DNA of 64,000 nt, from the NCBI RefSeq assembly GCF_000002235.5, contig NW_022145612.1:20871647-20935646 (forward strand), written 5' to 3'. Positions 42,407 through 55,000 of the stretch are shown here, one piece after another (the first letter of the stretch is position 1; every line of letters starts with the position of its first letter). The notes beneath the pieces are model-generated. The model searched no databases. It was not told the origin of the DNA and saw nothing but the letters and a program-made list of their open reading frames with translations. The translations under genes were made by a program, and so were the position numbers. The DNA comes from Strongylocentrotus purpuratus. Its lineage: Eukaryota; Echinodermata; Echinoidea; Camarodonta; Strongylocentrotidae.

Positions 42407-44937
42407 GTCCCGTATACAATTAGGTTGTCTGTAGTTAAGGCTCGGTAAAAAGACTATTTTCAACTAGTGATTTCAACGTCCGTAGTCCATGACCTTAAGG
42501 TCACATTTTCAGATATCGGTAAATATTGCACATTTTATGTAGCGGATTCAGGATTATCTGACGGATAAGGGGGGGGGGTTCTTTTTGGAAATGCCGATAA
42601 TCAAGCAAACTAAAAAATGAAAAAGAAAGACTGAAAGAAAAGGATTGTCGAAATTGGCGGGGGGGGGGGGGGGTTCACACCATTTATACCCCTAGTGAAT
42701 AATACGGGCATGAAGGTACATGTATATACCGTATTTGGTTTAGACGGGGTGGGAACATGTGCCCCCTTTACGTTAATTTTACTTTTTTTTTGGAGATGGT
42801 TCCCCCCCCCCCCCCCCCCCCTTGGCGCTCAAGAGAGGGGGGGTGCGATTTTTCAAATTTTCGAAAAAAAAAATCAAAAAAATTAGTTCACGATTTTCAA
42901 ATTTCAGCGCACTAAATTTCAAATTGATATCAAATTTGGGCTCCCCCCGCCTGGTGCCACTACCTACGCCCGATTTCCGTGCGTCATTTTTGTTTGTCTT
43001 GCATGCTCAAAATGTATGTGCCATCAATTGATTGTGTACACTACGTGTGTTCGTACGTGTTATCAAAGATGGAAACAGCAAATATTTACTTTTAATTCTT
43101 ACAAATTTATCATAGTTATTGTGTAATATTATTATTGAGAAATAATTTCTTTATTTTTCAGTTCTTGTCTGAACATAGAAGTCTGAACTGTTGAACTTCA
43201 AACGAAAATTCTTTACTGTCGGTGTAGGCATTCACTAGCTCATCGCTAAATACACTGTAAGAAATTTGCTGATGCAATATTTTGTAGAATCTTTTCCTCT
43301 CTATTTATTGCATAGTTTCGTGAATAAATCTTGACAGTCCTGCATGATGACCCGAATGTGATTGTGTTTAATACATTCTGTGTCAGCCAAAAAATTCTCA
43401 GCCAAAAATCGTGATGTTTTTGCCTGTAAGATATTTGAAAACATATTCGAGCCCCCGTCCCACCCCTTTCAAAGAGCTGTACATTCACCAATCATACCAA
43501 TATAATTATAGATTAAAATATAAGCAGTGTTTCTCTCTTATCACATTCTCTTTCATCAACTCTCTATTTCCTAAGCATAGGATTAAATAATACAGACACA
43601 GACGATTGGTATGCATGTTAGATACATGTTTCCCCTTTTTTATTCATCGCTTTTAGTTTCAAATGAGTGATTGAAGTGCTGTATATTTGTTTCATAGCTT
43701 CAGTCATTTGATTCGACTACAGTTGCAAGGAAGAACTGAAATTATATGAAAGAGAAATTCATCAACGAGTTTATAAAGTTCATATGAACACAATAACTGA
43801 AAAGAGGGGGGGGGGGGTCTTATGTACAGTACTTATGGAAGCCCTTTGCAGGGACAAGGATGGGGCTACGTAAAACCTGAAGATTTGTAAACTTCAAATC
43901 ATGAATGTTTCTTTTAAATTTCTGCTTATTCATCTTGCCTTATTTACCTCAATGAAGAAATAATTTACAGTGAAATTATGATAACAATCAATGGCTGATC
44001 AACGGCAGTCTCAATCGAAAATTTACAACAATTTTTAAACACTGAATCCGCTTGCTTGATAAATATTATAGGCTATTGGAACATCACACGCTGTCTATGT
44101 AGTGTGGCGTTAAAGATCATTGTTTGAAGATGCATTTGAAATGTGAATGGTGTAAACTAAGGAGCATGATTAAATAAGGTGTTGAATAATAATATTCATA
44201 CAAAATCATTACAAATTATCGTAGAAGTCAACTTTCTTTCTTCGTCAAAAAAAAAAGAATTAAGCTAAACTTGTTTCTATAATATTACTTCTACTCTCCC
44301 TACATTCAGACTGTACATATATAACAACTTATATCTGTGCATTTACTTCGCGTTACTCCATACAATGAAATTGACACAAACATAAAAAAGTAAATTAATT
44401 CAAAGTGATGCAAAAATCTCACGCCTTATTGTAGTTAAGCGATACAATTGACCACTTCGATCGATTTGCCAGCACAAAAGTTATCTAAAATTTTCAAAAG
44501 GTTCGCAATGAAAATCTGTACGTAACGTATGACAAGTCCTAACTATACAAACATATCAATAGGCAAAGTATGTAAGATGATTATTCAATACGAATTTACA
44601 TAAATGTAATGAGAAATAGACAGATAGAAATACAGATATATACAAATTGTAAAACTATAAGTAGCTAAATGAATACAAACACATCTTGTTATCATATCCA
44701 TGGATCCGATAGTAAAGAAATATGATATGCATAGACCTTGATATTTAGAAGACAAATGATACATGTTCATTTAGAATCTACGATTTCAAACTTCAAACTT
44801 CAAACTTCACAATAAAGACTAAACGTACGGGGCTTGTTATTTACAAGACAAACGATTTGCGTACATTTAGATATTTTAGTCCCTACATTGTTGAACAAAG
44901 ACTAAAATACGGTATGAGTTATAATTCTTAGTCCATC

Positions 44938-47900
44938 CTAGATGGTAGAATAAAGACTAGTACGTCGGAAGTTGGTATACTGCAGTCCGTTTAGATTGTT
45001 TGACAGCATGTCACCGCCGAGGGCGTCACAGACTTCGCTTGAACCGGAAAGACCATTATTTCGCCACGTAAGGGTTACGCTGACGGCTCGGCTACGTGAC
45101 AAAGAAAGGCCACATCCACTAGAAGATGTCGAGAAAAGCTGCGAGTTGGGCTGGTCTAGAATCAAACTGGCACGTTGGAACCGCCCTGATGAGAGATGAC
45201 AAAAGAAGAATAAGAGTGGCGTGAACAAAGATTTTCATCTTAAAGATCATTTACCATTTCTTGTTGTGATTGTTATCTTTCTTTGTTACAATTTTGCGTC
45301 TCCCCCTAATTATATAGGGAAAGAGTAGGCTATGAATATTATAAAAGAGCTTCTTTTATTTAGATTTTAATTCTGTAATTTTGTTTACATTTTCTACTCT
45401 TTTAAACGTGATTGTTTGTTGCGTGTCAACTCTGTTCCATAAATTGGTGACCAAGGCCTTGCAACTATGTCAAGCTCTGATATGTATGGATATGGTGATT
45501 TGTTATTACTACATATTTACTAGTTAGCCAAAAGAAGGAATGCATTTCACACTCCGATCGCCTTCTGTTTCTCTTTGAACTACATCATTTACATTTGAGA
45601 TCACCATTTTGTTGAGATCATCTACCTTCCTTCCTTTCCAACTTACCTATGATACCATCGACAGCAGACGTAAGGCCAGAATTATCGAGCACGTTAAACG
45701 TGAACGCATCCGGTCGCTGCCTGTCAGTGTTGGAATCCAGTCGTTTGCTCTCTATCTCAAATCTTGCACCATTCGCGAGCGACACCACCACCTTCATTCC
45801 ACTGATCTCCAGAGTGTGCGATCCAAAGCTATAGGCAGACGTGATGCCCCAACGCAAGGGACGACTGGAGTCGACGGCTATACCTCCAGGGTTGAACTTG
45901 AGACGATGTCGAGAGGGTTGAGGTGCGTTGAGGACGATGGCGATCTCGCCGATGAAGGTACGCTCTTTGTCTCCGAGTCGACCAGGAACAGTATCCCCAA
46001 CGATCCGCCCATTCACAAAGACACCTGAAATAGAGACATGGTTTTGTTTAAGTTGACAGAATGTCAAAACAAATAACATCAGTCCATTAAGATTTGAACA
46101 AAGTAGGATTCACGAATGTTCTCTCCGTCGCTGCCGATTAAATCAAATGTAAAATACCCAGCTTGTTATTACTGGCTTTATTTCCCTTTGTTTTGTTTTT
46201 TAAATCTAACAAAAACACTGCACTTAAACCTGTTTAAAGAGACATAAGCTCAAAGGAGACACAAAAGTTGGCCTTTCAGTTGGTCTTCTATTAACGCTTT
46301 CCTTAATACTGATTTCTAAGAGAAACACTGTTGCGGGGAAATGATAGAAAGCTGTCGCTTTGTAGACAGGCAGTCTGTATACCTTACAAAACATTATGTG
46401 AACATATACCCATCTTCCTCGGCGAATAAAAAAAACAATTGATAGACATTCTTACCCTGCAAGGGATCTTCCAAGAGAACGATGACGTCACTATCTACTG
46501 GATCCTCGTCTAAGCACACAGTGATTTCCACCTTAGGTACGGCTATGGTGAATCCTAAAACACCAGAGAAGAAAGCCATGATCAATTCATTAAACAATAT
46601 GGTTATTTATTTAATTTTCTACATAAAAAATGTAACGAATATTCTGTAAATCATTGTGTTTTCTGACCAATAAAACTTATCAAGATAAAAATAAATAAAT
46701 CATTAATCATGTTTCAAAATCTCACCATTAAACTTCCCCTAGTGTAATCTCAATATGATGTGAGGAGGGTGCAAATCGTTACATAAACACACACAAATAG
46801 CATATTTAGTGTGAAACATTGTACGCTCCAGAAGAAATTTTACGTTTCGCATACTTTCGCAAATGTCATATTATGTAGAATTCTTGCCATAACAAAAAGC
46901 GAATGAGTGCAACTCCAAAAGTCAAACGCCTTTTCTTCGGTACATAAAAATGAAATTCAGTTTGATCAATGCGTTCATATATAATTGCAACTTTTCATGC
47001 AAGAGGACAAAATATACACAAGTAGGAATAGAAGTGAAACCAATGTAACATATAAACTGAAACCAATGGCTCATGGCCTGTGTACTTTGTCCTGATATGA
47101 TAAAGAAAAGAGTTATTACCTGCCGAAAGGGGTTCTGGTGCAGGGATGGGAGCCGGTGGAATGACTGTGTAGTTCCTGGAGAGTGTCTTTCTAGCTGTAC
47201 GAGGTAGTGGTGAATTGATGACTCTCATACCGAATGGATTCACCCGACTAGACCCTCCATCATCTCGACGAATCAACAACGCAGTAGATGGATTGAAGAA
47301 TCTGATTGAAGTCGTTTAATATGAAAAATAAAAATCATATTCCATTTCTTTTGTTATGTATCCGCAAATGATTAACGCGAGCCAGGTACTCTCATTTTAC
47401 ATAAATTAGAACATAACCCCCTGCAATTAACATTAGAAATCAATCGATTGCGACGGAGACAGTTCCATCAAAGGGCCTGCTACCGAGGTAGTCACCGATG
47501 TCGTATAATACCACCTCTTTACCATACTCCATCTATCTCAAAGCTTTACAACAACACAAAAAGAATTGAATAAGCTATAAAGTAAAACATGCCAGAAGTA
47601 ATCATTTGATAGATCAAACGATCAGCACCAGAAATTATGTTCACGTAATACTACTTTACTTAATATAGTGTCAAAAGTTGAACTCGTGTAAGATAAACAA
47701 ATACATAAAAGGTTTTCGAGCGTAACGATTGGAAGGAGAAACTGCACCTGTACTGAACAGACTTGTCTTTGATCTCACTGTCTCCTATCATGCTGTAGTC
47801 GGGTGTTTCTTCGGCTAGAGCTTGTTCATTCTTGAGACTCTGGATGATATGATAAGCCCAGATCCTCTCGATGATATCCTCTGGTACATCATCATCAAGG

Positions 47901-50900
47901 AGGGAAAGAGACGGCACCTGAACAGATTCGAGGAAAACATAATAAATAAATCTCGAAGGTCATCAGCGCTTGTTATGTAGTTAATCGTTTTTATCAAAAA
48001 TTTAAATTTATAATCGAAAAAGGGCCTGTTAAGATATAGCTGGAGATTATTATCAAAAAAATTATTCTCAGCACCGAAAGTCGTCATCAATAGAATGAGT
48101 TATTAATTTACCAGCATAAAGAATAACGATAACGGAACTAATAATTTAATTTGAAGGGTTCTGCCAATACTCATGGTCTACGACGTCACCTTGATATGTA
48201 TTTAAGTAGTAGCATATAGTTTATTCAGGTTCATTAGATGAAAACTTGCTTAACTTTTGTGATTTGATTTACATTAAAAAAAAAAAACTATTACAGTAAC
48301 ACTGTATGGGGATATAAGATTCATTAAATACAATATGTCGTATTAAACTCCGGTTTCTTTTACCTGAATGTCACCATGACCTCTTAGTGTGACCGGATCG
48401 TTTGTGGTCCTGCCGTACACGTACGAGTTGAGTGCATCGTAAGGCAAGTTGGGCAGGAGTTTGCCCACCACCGTCAATTCAGAACCGTTGAAGTAGTTCG
48501 AGAAGGTACGGTCACTGAGCGAGTTAGGTTCGATGCCTCGTGAGTAGCGAAACTCGATGTCCCGGAGCAGGGGCGTGGCCACCTCGTAGTAGAAATTCTC
48601 GAGATGCTCTCCAGCGTCAGCGCGTTCAGGGATACGACGTGCAACCCCGTGGTTCTAAGCGAAAGATCAAAGTAAGGAAGCGTATTTTGTAGCAGCATTT
48701 GGTTTTCTTGACAATATGGAAAAACATTCTAGTTTAATTTGTTTTTAATAAGGATTCATGTTTGAGTACATCAACATGACAAATATGGCGTTTGGTCTGA
48801 TTAAGAAATATAGATATTGTAAATATTAATGACATTTATACGTATCTGAATTCCACACTATTCATCATTTTAATGATGGATAATCAGACCCAATTTAAGT
48901 TGTGAATACCTACTTTGTCATCACATTCGTCTGTTTGTACGTTGAACATTATTCAAGTTCTAATGTCAATATCAGGAGGAGTTACCATCAAACTTTGCAC
49001 TTGAATGATATACCTACAAATTTTTTTAAATTACCTGCAACGACAATCGTCTTAAGAAAGGATAATCAGCATCAGCACCAAATCCAATACAGAAGAGCGA
49101 GAAATCGCCATTGATCGCCTCGTGGACATTTCGCTCAATAATAGTTTTATCGATCTCGCCGTGGTTTGGGTTTCCGTCGGTAAGGACGATGAGCATGGAG
49201 ACGATCTCCTCTTCTTGCGGATCTTGCTCGCTCTCGGCACGTAACATGTTTACCCCGGAGATGATGGCCTTGTGCAGATTAGTGTCTGAGTGGGAAAAGA
49301 TTCAATATGGCGCGCAGCTTCAAATTATACACCGACTTAAAAGTGGTTAATCGTAATTCGAATCACCTTCCATTTTATTTGGTAGGCCTATACAATAAAC
49401 ATAATTTCTCCAATTTGAATTCATACTTATATATTGCTTTGTAATTAGGGCTATACATTACCCGTCAGCTCTCTGTGTAACCCATTGCTTTATTAATGAC
49501 TGATATAGAGAACTAAACTAAGCTAAAGTCGCAAATGATCTTCCAAGCGCGCTTTTTTGCTCAGTAAAGCTACGAATCGTGTCATGAAATATGGTATTAG
49601 CCTCTTCTTCTTAAAAAAAAAACACTGATCAAGACTGTTTCGTGGAATAAATGAAGGTTTTTATATGTGTTTCTTAACGCTGACGATACAGTGATTATTC
49701 ACTAAATTATTTGATGTATCGTGAGAAAACCTGCATTGACTTACTATCCATCTCCTGGAGTCCCATGACAAAGCGTTTTGCTCTGCGGACATTCTCTTTG
49801 GTGGAGTAGAGCATCCCAGTACTCTCCAAGAAGTGCACATCATCTGAGAACGGAAGGATATTGAACTTGTCCGTCTCTGACATGTCATCCAAGATGGTCG
49901 ACAAGGCATCTTTGACCTGGGCCAGCTTGGTGCCCGACATCGAGCCGCTGATATCGATCACGAAGATGATGTTCTTGCGCAGGACCGAGAGGCCGGACGG
50001 TGAGAAATATTGGACGAAGTAGTCGTTGAGGACCTGTGGCGTTTGAAAACAGGAGTAGTCAGGAAAGTGTCATTTCATTTCATAACTACTTAGAAATAGT
50101 CAAATAGTGACACTGAACAGTGAAATGTAATACTACGACTCAAACAAAAGCGGCCAGAGTAAAAAAAATAGTAATTCATCAAATTCTCAGCGTTACGGTG
50201 AAAATGTTATCATCTGTATGGAAGAAGGCGAATGATTAAAACATTTGTATATTTGTCACGGAGTATGAGTAGTCAGTGTTTAGAGGTCCTGTTAACATTA
50301 GCATGAAGACCTACCTGAATATCACCGGCATCGTTGCCATGCACGACGTCATACCGCACCGTATAATCAGCCATGATACCCATGGGGGACACTCCCAGTT
50401 GTTCTCGAGCCCTGGGCGAGTAGTGGACCTCCCATCGATTGTCGCTTCGTCTCTGGACTCTATGGGCCAGTGAGATGGGATTGGATGGGTCAGACTGGTC
50501 TAGCAGGAAACTATCCAAGCGAGACAGCCCTTGAGGCTCGATGATGACGGTGTCAAGGTTCATCACTTCAACCACCTTCAAGATATAAAGAGCTAGACAT
50601 TGTCATTTCATCGAATAATAACAATTTGTTTGTATTTGTCTTTATGATTAATTAATTTTAGTAATCGAGTAATATAATCTAATGAAGATTATTAACGACA
50701 TGGTTTGACAGTTTCTTTAATCCTTTCGTCTGAAAGAAAAACAGTGTTACTGAGGAATAAGAGATGTGTGACTATATTGGCTTGCGTAAATGAGTATCCG
50801 ATTGTTTTCCTCCAAATTAATACAAATTAGAATATCAATATCATTCTTTTGTATGGTTTTAATGCTAAGTAAATTCTGAGATTATGATATGACTTCTTAG

Positions 50901-51070
50901 AAACTCCTATCGTCACCTGTTCCGGGAAGATTCCAATCTTCTGTTCGTACATTCCGAGACGCCTTGGTAGCTTCCTTTCATAGGTCAGGCGGAAGTACGC
51001 CCTCTCACCTGGTTCAACGGGAACCGCTATCACCAGCAGATTGTTCTCAAGATCACCTCTGTAGTGAGAC

Positions 51071-51109
<39 letters not shown>

Positions 51110-52098
51110 AAAAAGAAAAAGAGAGCGAGGGGGGTATTGTATTTTACTTCAAACACATACCTGGAAAACATTGCAGGTTTCATGTATTTGAATTTGTTTT
51201 CCGTCGTTGCGCATGGCTATGATAAGGTAATCATCAGTGACAAATCATGAAATTGTTTTTTTAAACGACAACGAATCAATACTAGAGTGTAAAAAGAAAC
51301 ATAGCCTGATATAATATTATCTTTAAAATTATTATATAATGTATGAATCGTCAGCTGGAATAGAAGATTAGAAAGTACTTACAATGGCGAAAGAATACCC
51401 CCACTGCGCCCGATCTCTAGGTTACCCAGTCCTAGACCTGCGGTGTCCTGGGGGTCCGTTACCTCACTCGTGTACACCTCTCCATTTACAGTTCTAGTTA
51501 AGGAGAAATGTAAAGAAGACATCAAAATAACGTGAAAGGCATTGGAACAAATTAACCATATCTCTTTAAAGTATTGGTTTACGATTAAAACCATACATTG
51601 TCGTTGTGTTACTACAATTAATTTATGTGTAGGCTTCTGGAATTGCTTATTCCATTTGAATTATTGAATTTAAAGTAAAGAGGATAACTATGACTTTAAA
51701 TAAACTGTAACGCCGTGCTATTTAGACAGGCTGCAAAGGGTTCTCGAAACACCATTAATATGACCATGACACAAACACGCATGGATGTTGATAGAATTGA
51801 TATAACCAATATGAATTTAACGTTTACCCATAATTAGTAACCACCATTGCACATGAGTATTTATAGAATTGTAATGTTATTTAATCCACTTGATGTCAAT
51901 ATTTTGAGCTAAAGATTCGATGTAAAAAGCAATTTACATAGTCAGGTTCGAGATGAAGGCATCCTCGGGTAGTTTGTGTTTGAAGACGGCATGTCCTAGT
52001 TGTCTTCCTTCGTTCTGCATCTCAACCTCAACTGTAGTCATAGCGTAACGCAGGATGATCAAAGACATCACATTAAACAGCACGGTATTGACATTTTC
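44938..52098 (-). other. ITIH-like module C (complete VIT, VWA, middle region and ITIH_C domain)
   Basis: Exons 51938-52098, 51383-51493, 50917-51058, 50315-50575, 49745-50033, 49035-49285, 48364-48654, 47748-47917, 47120-47301, 46456-46554, 45647-46024 and 44938-45185. VIT: MTTVEVEMQNEG, HKLPEDAFISNLTM, FRLTYERKLPRR. VWA: IIFVIDISGSMSG, NTNLHKA, LIVLTDGNPNHG. Middle region: YFNGSELTVVGKL and DIIERIWAYHIIQ. ITIH_C spans the last three exons: VFVNGRIVGD, RTFIGEIAIVLN, LEISGMKVVVSLANGARFEI and GLTSAVDGIIGRFQ. At the position of the heavy-chain DPHF cleavage site the sequence reads SAGFTIAVP. Confidence 0.88.
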
Positions 52099-55000
52099 CT
52101 GTAAAAAGGAAGAAAGAAAAAAAAACATGGGGAAATCCTTGAACAAATCTTTCCTAAGACGTCTATTTCGTATCCACAATAAAGATGTATCCGTTTATTG
52201 TTGGAGAACGTTACTATGATCCAGAACATTTTACACTCTAACTAAATAGTTCCTCTCCGACCTTTGTATGAGAATCTATAACAAAAAAAAAGGAAAAAAA
52301 AGAAGAAAGGTAAAAAGGTAGATCCACTATTAAAACGATCATGTTATTTAATTGTGGATTATCGTTGATGTCATCTGCCAATAGAGGAAAAGGTGATTTT
52401 AAAGCTTTAAGTTTTGAAAGACTATATAATGAAGATGGGTCGATATACTTACATCATTTTCCATTGCCAGCGGGGCATCTTGCAGCTTGACCGGAGCTGT
52501 AGTAGGTCCACTGTTACCTTTAAAGAAGGAAATTTAAAACGTCACAGTTGTGAAAACATAAAGTATATAGCTACTTGCTCCTGTCGAATTATGAAAGATC
52601 GTTACCCGTAAATCAGGAATATTACTTGTTAAATTTGAGACAAAAATAATTATTATTACAAAAGTTATTGACTTGTCCTCTGTGAATTTCTTTACTCTTT
52701 ATCTTATTGGTGAATTCAACTCTGGTCTATTCTATTGCAACAGGGGCCTTGGCCTTCTGCATGTATTCAGCCATTCGATCAGCCACATTACGACATGTGC
52801 AGTAAGGTATTAAATACTAGTATGTGGAACAAGGACACTATAATCTTACCTATTGCTTTTTTCAACAGATCTCTGGCACTATTGGCCATACTGTAACCCG
52901 GAAGGGGAATAGCACTATTACTTCCGTCAATCACGTCTCCCGTTCTTGGATGTCTCAAAGCCAATGGAGTGAGCGGGGTAACCAGGTTGTATCTCTTGGC
53001 GAGTGTGATGATACGATCTGCAATCTCATTACGTTGGACAGGATCCGTGCTCCTGGCGTATTGACGGATGAGATCCTCGAGGCGTTTCAACACCCAGATG
53101 CGCTCAACCACATCGGGTACTGTGCGCTGATATGACAATTCTGGTGAAGTTGTCTGTATTTTTTAAGAAAATAATTATATAGATTTAAGAGTCGATTATT
53201 TTATGGCTATTTGACAAGTCTAGAGCAGATTCCGTGAAGATGAAGATATGGTAAAAAATGGATTAGTGTCAATAAAAAAAAAAAAATGTACAAATTTGCT
53301 TTAACTCCGCATCTTCAAATCTGATCTAAAAGGAGAACTTCCGTGTCAAATATAGTTTACAAACACAAGACACGTTTCGTATTACGACATAAAACTTACA
53401 ACGAAAGCTTCATATTTTTAGGTAAATAGCGTATATGTGATCATTAGGGATATAACAGTTGCTCTTGGAAGAGAAATGTTGAGGGCTTAATCCAAATATG
53501 TTCGCAATTCCCAGTCATTCATGACTTTTGCCATAAACATCAATCGACATCATGAAACCAAGCAAACACATTTTTCTTCCAGATTGAAAAACTCTACAAG
53601 GTATGAAATTCGTGGTCCACATTGCCGATGCCCCCAACATACCCTAATATCAGTAGTCAATCTGTTCTGCCCGGGTCCGTCTGTTGATGTCGATTCGATC
53701 ACACCTCTGAGATTGTTGGACGGTGGATCGTCGTAGAGCTTTCCAGCTACAACCAGCTCTGATCCGTCGAAGTATACAGGGAAACGCCTCTCCGACAGGG
53801 TTTCTGCGTCTGCCACATCGCCAGGGTATCTAGCGTGTAATTAAAAGACGATAAAGGAATGAATGATTTATACCAATTCCATGCGAGGCGTCATTTCCGT
53901 ATCCGGACACCTACCCCCTGGACATCCACCCCGGATAACCACCCTCAGTCAACTACTTCCTAGGACAACTACCCCCTAGGACAACTACCCCCTAGGACAA
54001 CTACCCCCGGGCAACTACCCCCTAGGATAGTTGTCCAGGGGTAAGTTGTCCTATATGATGGTTGTCGTAGGGGGTAATTGTCTGGGGAGTAGTTGTCCGG
54101 GTGGTAGTTGTCCGGGAGTAATTGTCCTGGGGTTATTGTCCTATGGGTTAGTTTACTGGGGGTGGTTATCCGGGGGTGGATGTCCAGGGGGTAGGTGTCT
54201 CAGAACCGTCATTTCGTTTGCGCTATTACCTACGCTGATTAAGTCCATGACGACAATAGTGAATTCAACGCAATCTTTACTCTGTTCATTTTACAATCAC
54301 CTTTCTTACGATGGCACTCTCATACGGTGCGTCAAGAAAGAGTCAGTCCCTGTCGCGATAGTGTTTCAGCAAGAGACAGTTCATGTGAAACCTGCACTAG
54401 TATCATTATATCTTTCTGAAAACGATGTTTAATGGCCGGAATGATGATACATCTCGCCATCACATGATTGATTGTCAGTTCCTAGATTATGAGTTTCCTA
54501 TATCCACTTTCTATAAATTACCAAAAGATCACTGTCATTTCTTAAGGGCTCATTTTAAAGAACGATAGTCTTGGAAAACATAATAAATTACTGTCCCCTA
54601 TTTGATAGAGCATGTTGTGGTCGATTGGATACGTCACCGGACTGTCGATCACAAGGTCCGCGGTTCGAGTCCCACCGCGGCACTAATGTCCTTTGGCAAG
54701 ACATTGATCTACAATTGCCACACTCAACCCAGGTGAGGTAAATGGGTACCTGGTAGGATTATTCCTTGAAATGCACTGTGCGCTGATAAGGCTGCCGGAG
54801 CTAAAGCTAGGGTAATAAAATCCAAAGCTCTTTGGAAGCGCATAGAGATGTTATTTCATAACGTATTATGCGCTATACAAGAACTGCACTATTATTATTA
54901 TTATTGTTTACTTTCCAAAACGATTAAACAAATTCGCTCGCATCCAATCAAATGTTATAATTTCAGTAGGCCTTTTTTATTTCAATTATTGTCACTTCCC

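Larger units (their letters stand above)
37842..44937. other. Intergenic region between the ABCC gene (5' end) and the ITIH-like gene (3' end)
   Basis: No coding exon was recognised. It should contain the ABCC promoter near 37842-38300 (no TATA box seen) and the ITIH-like 3' UTR below 44938 (no canonical AATAAA found within about 600 nt). It carries GA repeats, an hAT-like element, a foldback, a MULE-like element and several G/C homopolymers, each listed separately. The interval 42540-42990 holds further poly-G/C and CAAATTTC-type debris similar to the hAT-like element. The 43000-44900 segment looks unique and AT-rich. Confidence 0.6.
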
